From: an uncultured Paraburkholderia sp.
GTDB taxonomy: Bacteria; Pseudomonadota; Gammaproteobacteria; Burkholderiales; Burkholderiaceae
Assembly (NCBI GenBank): GCA_940747215.1
Contig: CALNWS010000001.1
Location: 62,001-126,000, forward strand
DNA: 64,000 nt
Direction of reading: 5' to 3'
Both the position numbers and the translations under genes were made by a program. The notes under the pieces are model-generated. The model did not search any database, had not been told where the DNA came from, and was given only the letters and a program-made list of their open reading frames with translations. Below are positions 62,796-64,000 of this stretch, in pieces (position 1 is the stretch's first letter; every line of letters begins with the position of its first letter).

Positions 62796-64000
62796 GAATC
62801 CGGCGATTCGATGTGAATACTGCCGCGTGACGTGGGCCGCAACTGACACACCGACGCCGTGAACGCATTGAAGCGATGCAGCGGCTCGCCGAAACGATCG
62901 AGGGAAAGCGGCTGCACGTGATACTCGAAATCGGGACACGTGAGCGAGCGATCGGCAGGATCGGATTTCGCAAACGCGCCGAGTTGCGATGGCGACATCG
63001 ACATCGGTCCACTTTGAAACAGCAGGTATTGCAGGCCGATCATCAGCTTGCCCCACCAATGCGCGGAAGCCGTGTTCAGCGTGCGCACGCCGTCGACTTT
63101 ATACGCCATGCGCAATTGCAGATGGTCCTGCAGATTTTCGCCGACACCACGCAAGTCCGCGACCACGGGAATGCTGAGATCATGCAGACGCGCACCGTTG
63201 CCGATGCCCGAAATTTCGAGCAGTTGCGGCGAGTTCACCGCGCCCGAACTAAGGATCACTTCGCAGCGCGCACGCGCGACGTAGTCCACGTTGTTGCCGC
63301 GATATTCGACGCCGACACAGCGACGTCCTTCGAACACGACACGCTGCGTATGCGCACCGGTGATGACCGTGAGATTCGGCCGCTTCATCGCGGGACGCAA
63401 AAACGCTTTCGATGCGTTCCAACGAATACCGCGCTTCTGATTCACGTCGAAATAACCGACGCCAGTTTTGTCGCCGCGGTTGAAGTCGTCGGTGGCGGAA
63501 ATGCCGTTTTCCTGTGCGGCACGCGAGAACTCTTCGAGAATCTTCCATTGCAGACGCTGCTTCTCGACGCGCCACGGTCCGCCCGCGCTTTGCGATTCGT
63601 TCGCACTTGCGTGGTGATCTTCACTGCGCTTGAACACGGGCAGCACCGAATTCCACGACCAGGAAGTGTCGTTCGTCACGCGTGCCCATTCGTCGTAATC
63701 CTCGCGCTGCCCTCGCATTTAGATCATGCCGTTGATCGACGATCTGCCGCCAAGCACACGATCACGCGGATACGACAGCGCGCGCCCGTTCAATCCCGCT
63801 TCCGCCTACGTCTTGTAGAGCCCGTCCGTGCGCGGATTGCCGATGCAGTACAGATAGCCGACGGGCACGTGAATCCAGTGATAGTCGTCTTTGCCGCCAG
63901 CTTCGAGCAGCAACACCTGCACGTCAGGATCCTGCGTCAGCCGGTTGGCAAGCACTCAACCCGCTGTGCCCGTGCCAACGATGATGTAATCGAATTCGCC
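62796..64000 (-). pseudogene. GMC oxidoreductase (choline dehydrogenase-like), partial
   Basis: This was an FAD-dependent alcohol/choline dehydrogenase-type enzyme. It continues past the right window edge; the first visible part is EFDYIIVGTGTAG, the FAD fold. In-frame stops occur at about 63957 (TGA), 63810 (TAG) and 63721 (TAA, just before MRGQREDYDEWARVTND). After that 300 codons are open, including GGPWRVEKQRLQWKILEEFS, VILSSGAVNSPQLLEISGIG and LRGVGENLQDHLQLRMAYKV. Homology ends after SRGSIHIESPDSA near 62796, where a livG remnant follows, so the substrate-binding C-terminus with the catalytic His is deleted. Confidence 0.88.

Overview
The window looks like part of the main chromosome of a Burkholderia-type betaproteobacterium (Burkholderia, Paraburkholderia or Caballeronia). 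The evidence is the block mnmG-rsmG-parA-parB-atpIBEFHAGDC in the order usual for that group, high GC, a tandem glycine riboswitch before gcvTHP, a full-length PutA with an N-terminal ribbon-helix-helix domain, and Burkholderia-like ATP synthase sequences.

Its dominant property is gene decay. About 30 of roughly 50 recognisable protein genes are broken by frameshifts, nonsense codons, in-frame deletions or deletion fusions. The intact set is almost exactly the housekeeping set: gcvT/H/P, priA, hemE, eight ATP synthase subunits, parA/parB, rsmG, mnmG and tRNA-Arg. Transporters, chemotaxis, catabolism and accessory biosynthesis are ruined. This split argues for real relaxed selection rather than random sequencing error. 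It resembles host-restricted Burkholderia symbionts such as the leaf-nodule lineages; that assignment is inference.

Layout. 1-4.9 kb: remnants of an HMW1C-like glycosyltransferase, a methyl-accepting chemotaxis protein, a uracil/xanthine permease and a Na+/H+ antiporter. 4.9-12.8 kb: a tightly overlapped minus-strand operon (acyltransferase, ACP, acyl-CoA ligase, LuxE-like, LuxC-like, FabZ-like dehydratase, GMC oxidoreductase, gluconate-dehydrogenase-subunit-3-like protein, SDR). It looks like a pathway that activates, carries, reduces and oxidises an acyl group; product unknown, mostly pseudogenised. 13-18.5 kb: a Ca2+/cation antiporter, tRNA-Arg(CCG), a dihaem cytochrome c, Rep helicase (Walker A deleted) and an oxidoreductase stub. 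18.7-25.4 kb: a lipoprotein, glycine riboswitch, glycine cleavage operon and an alginate-lyase-family protein. 25.4-33.8 kb: decayed sdaA, a ThDP enzyme, a LivJ/K-like binding protein and putA. 34-38.2 kb: priA and hemE. 38.4-41.8 kb: a PheC-like dehydratase pseudogene, an 800-base non-coding region with several hairpins, and an acyl-CoA ligase pseudogene. 42-49.7 kb: the atp operon, intact except atpI. 50.3-54.7 kb: parB, parA, rsmG and mnmG, with a perfect parS site inside mnmG. 54.8-64 kb: two wrecked branched-chain amino-acid-type ABC transporter operons and a GMC/choline-dehydrogenase-like pseudogene running off the window.

Taken together, the cell has kept glycine-dependent one-carbon supply, haem synthesis, ATP synthesis, tRNA/rRNA modification and chromosome segregation. 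It has lost serine deamination, proline oxidation, amino-acid uptake, chemotaxis and much ion transport. Frameshift positions were inferred by reading alternative frames against remembered family sequences, so they are accurate to perhaps ten bases.
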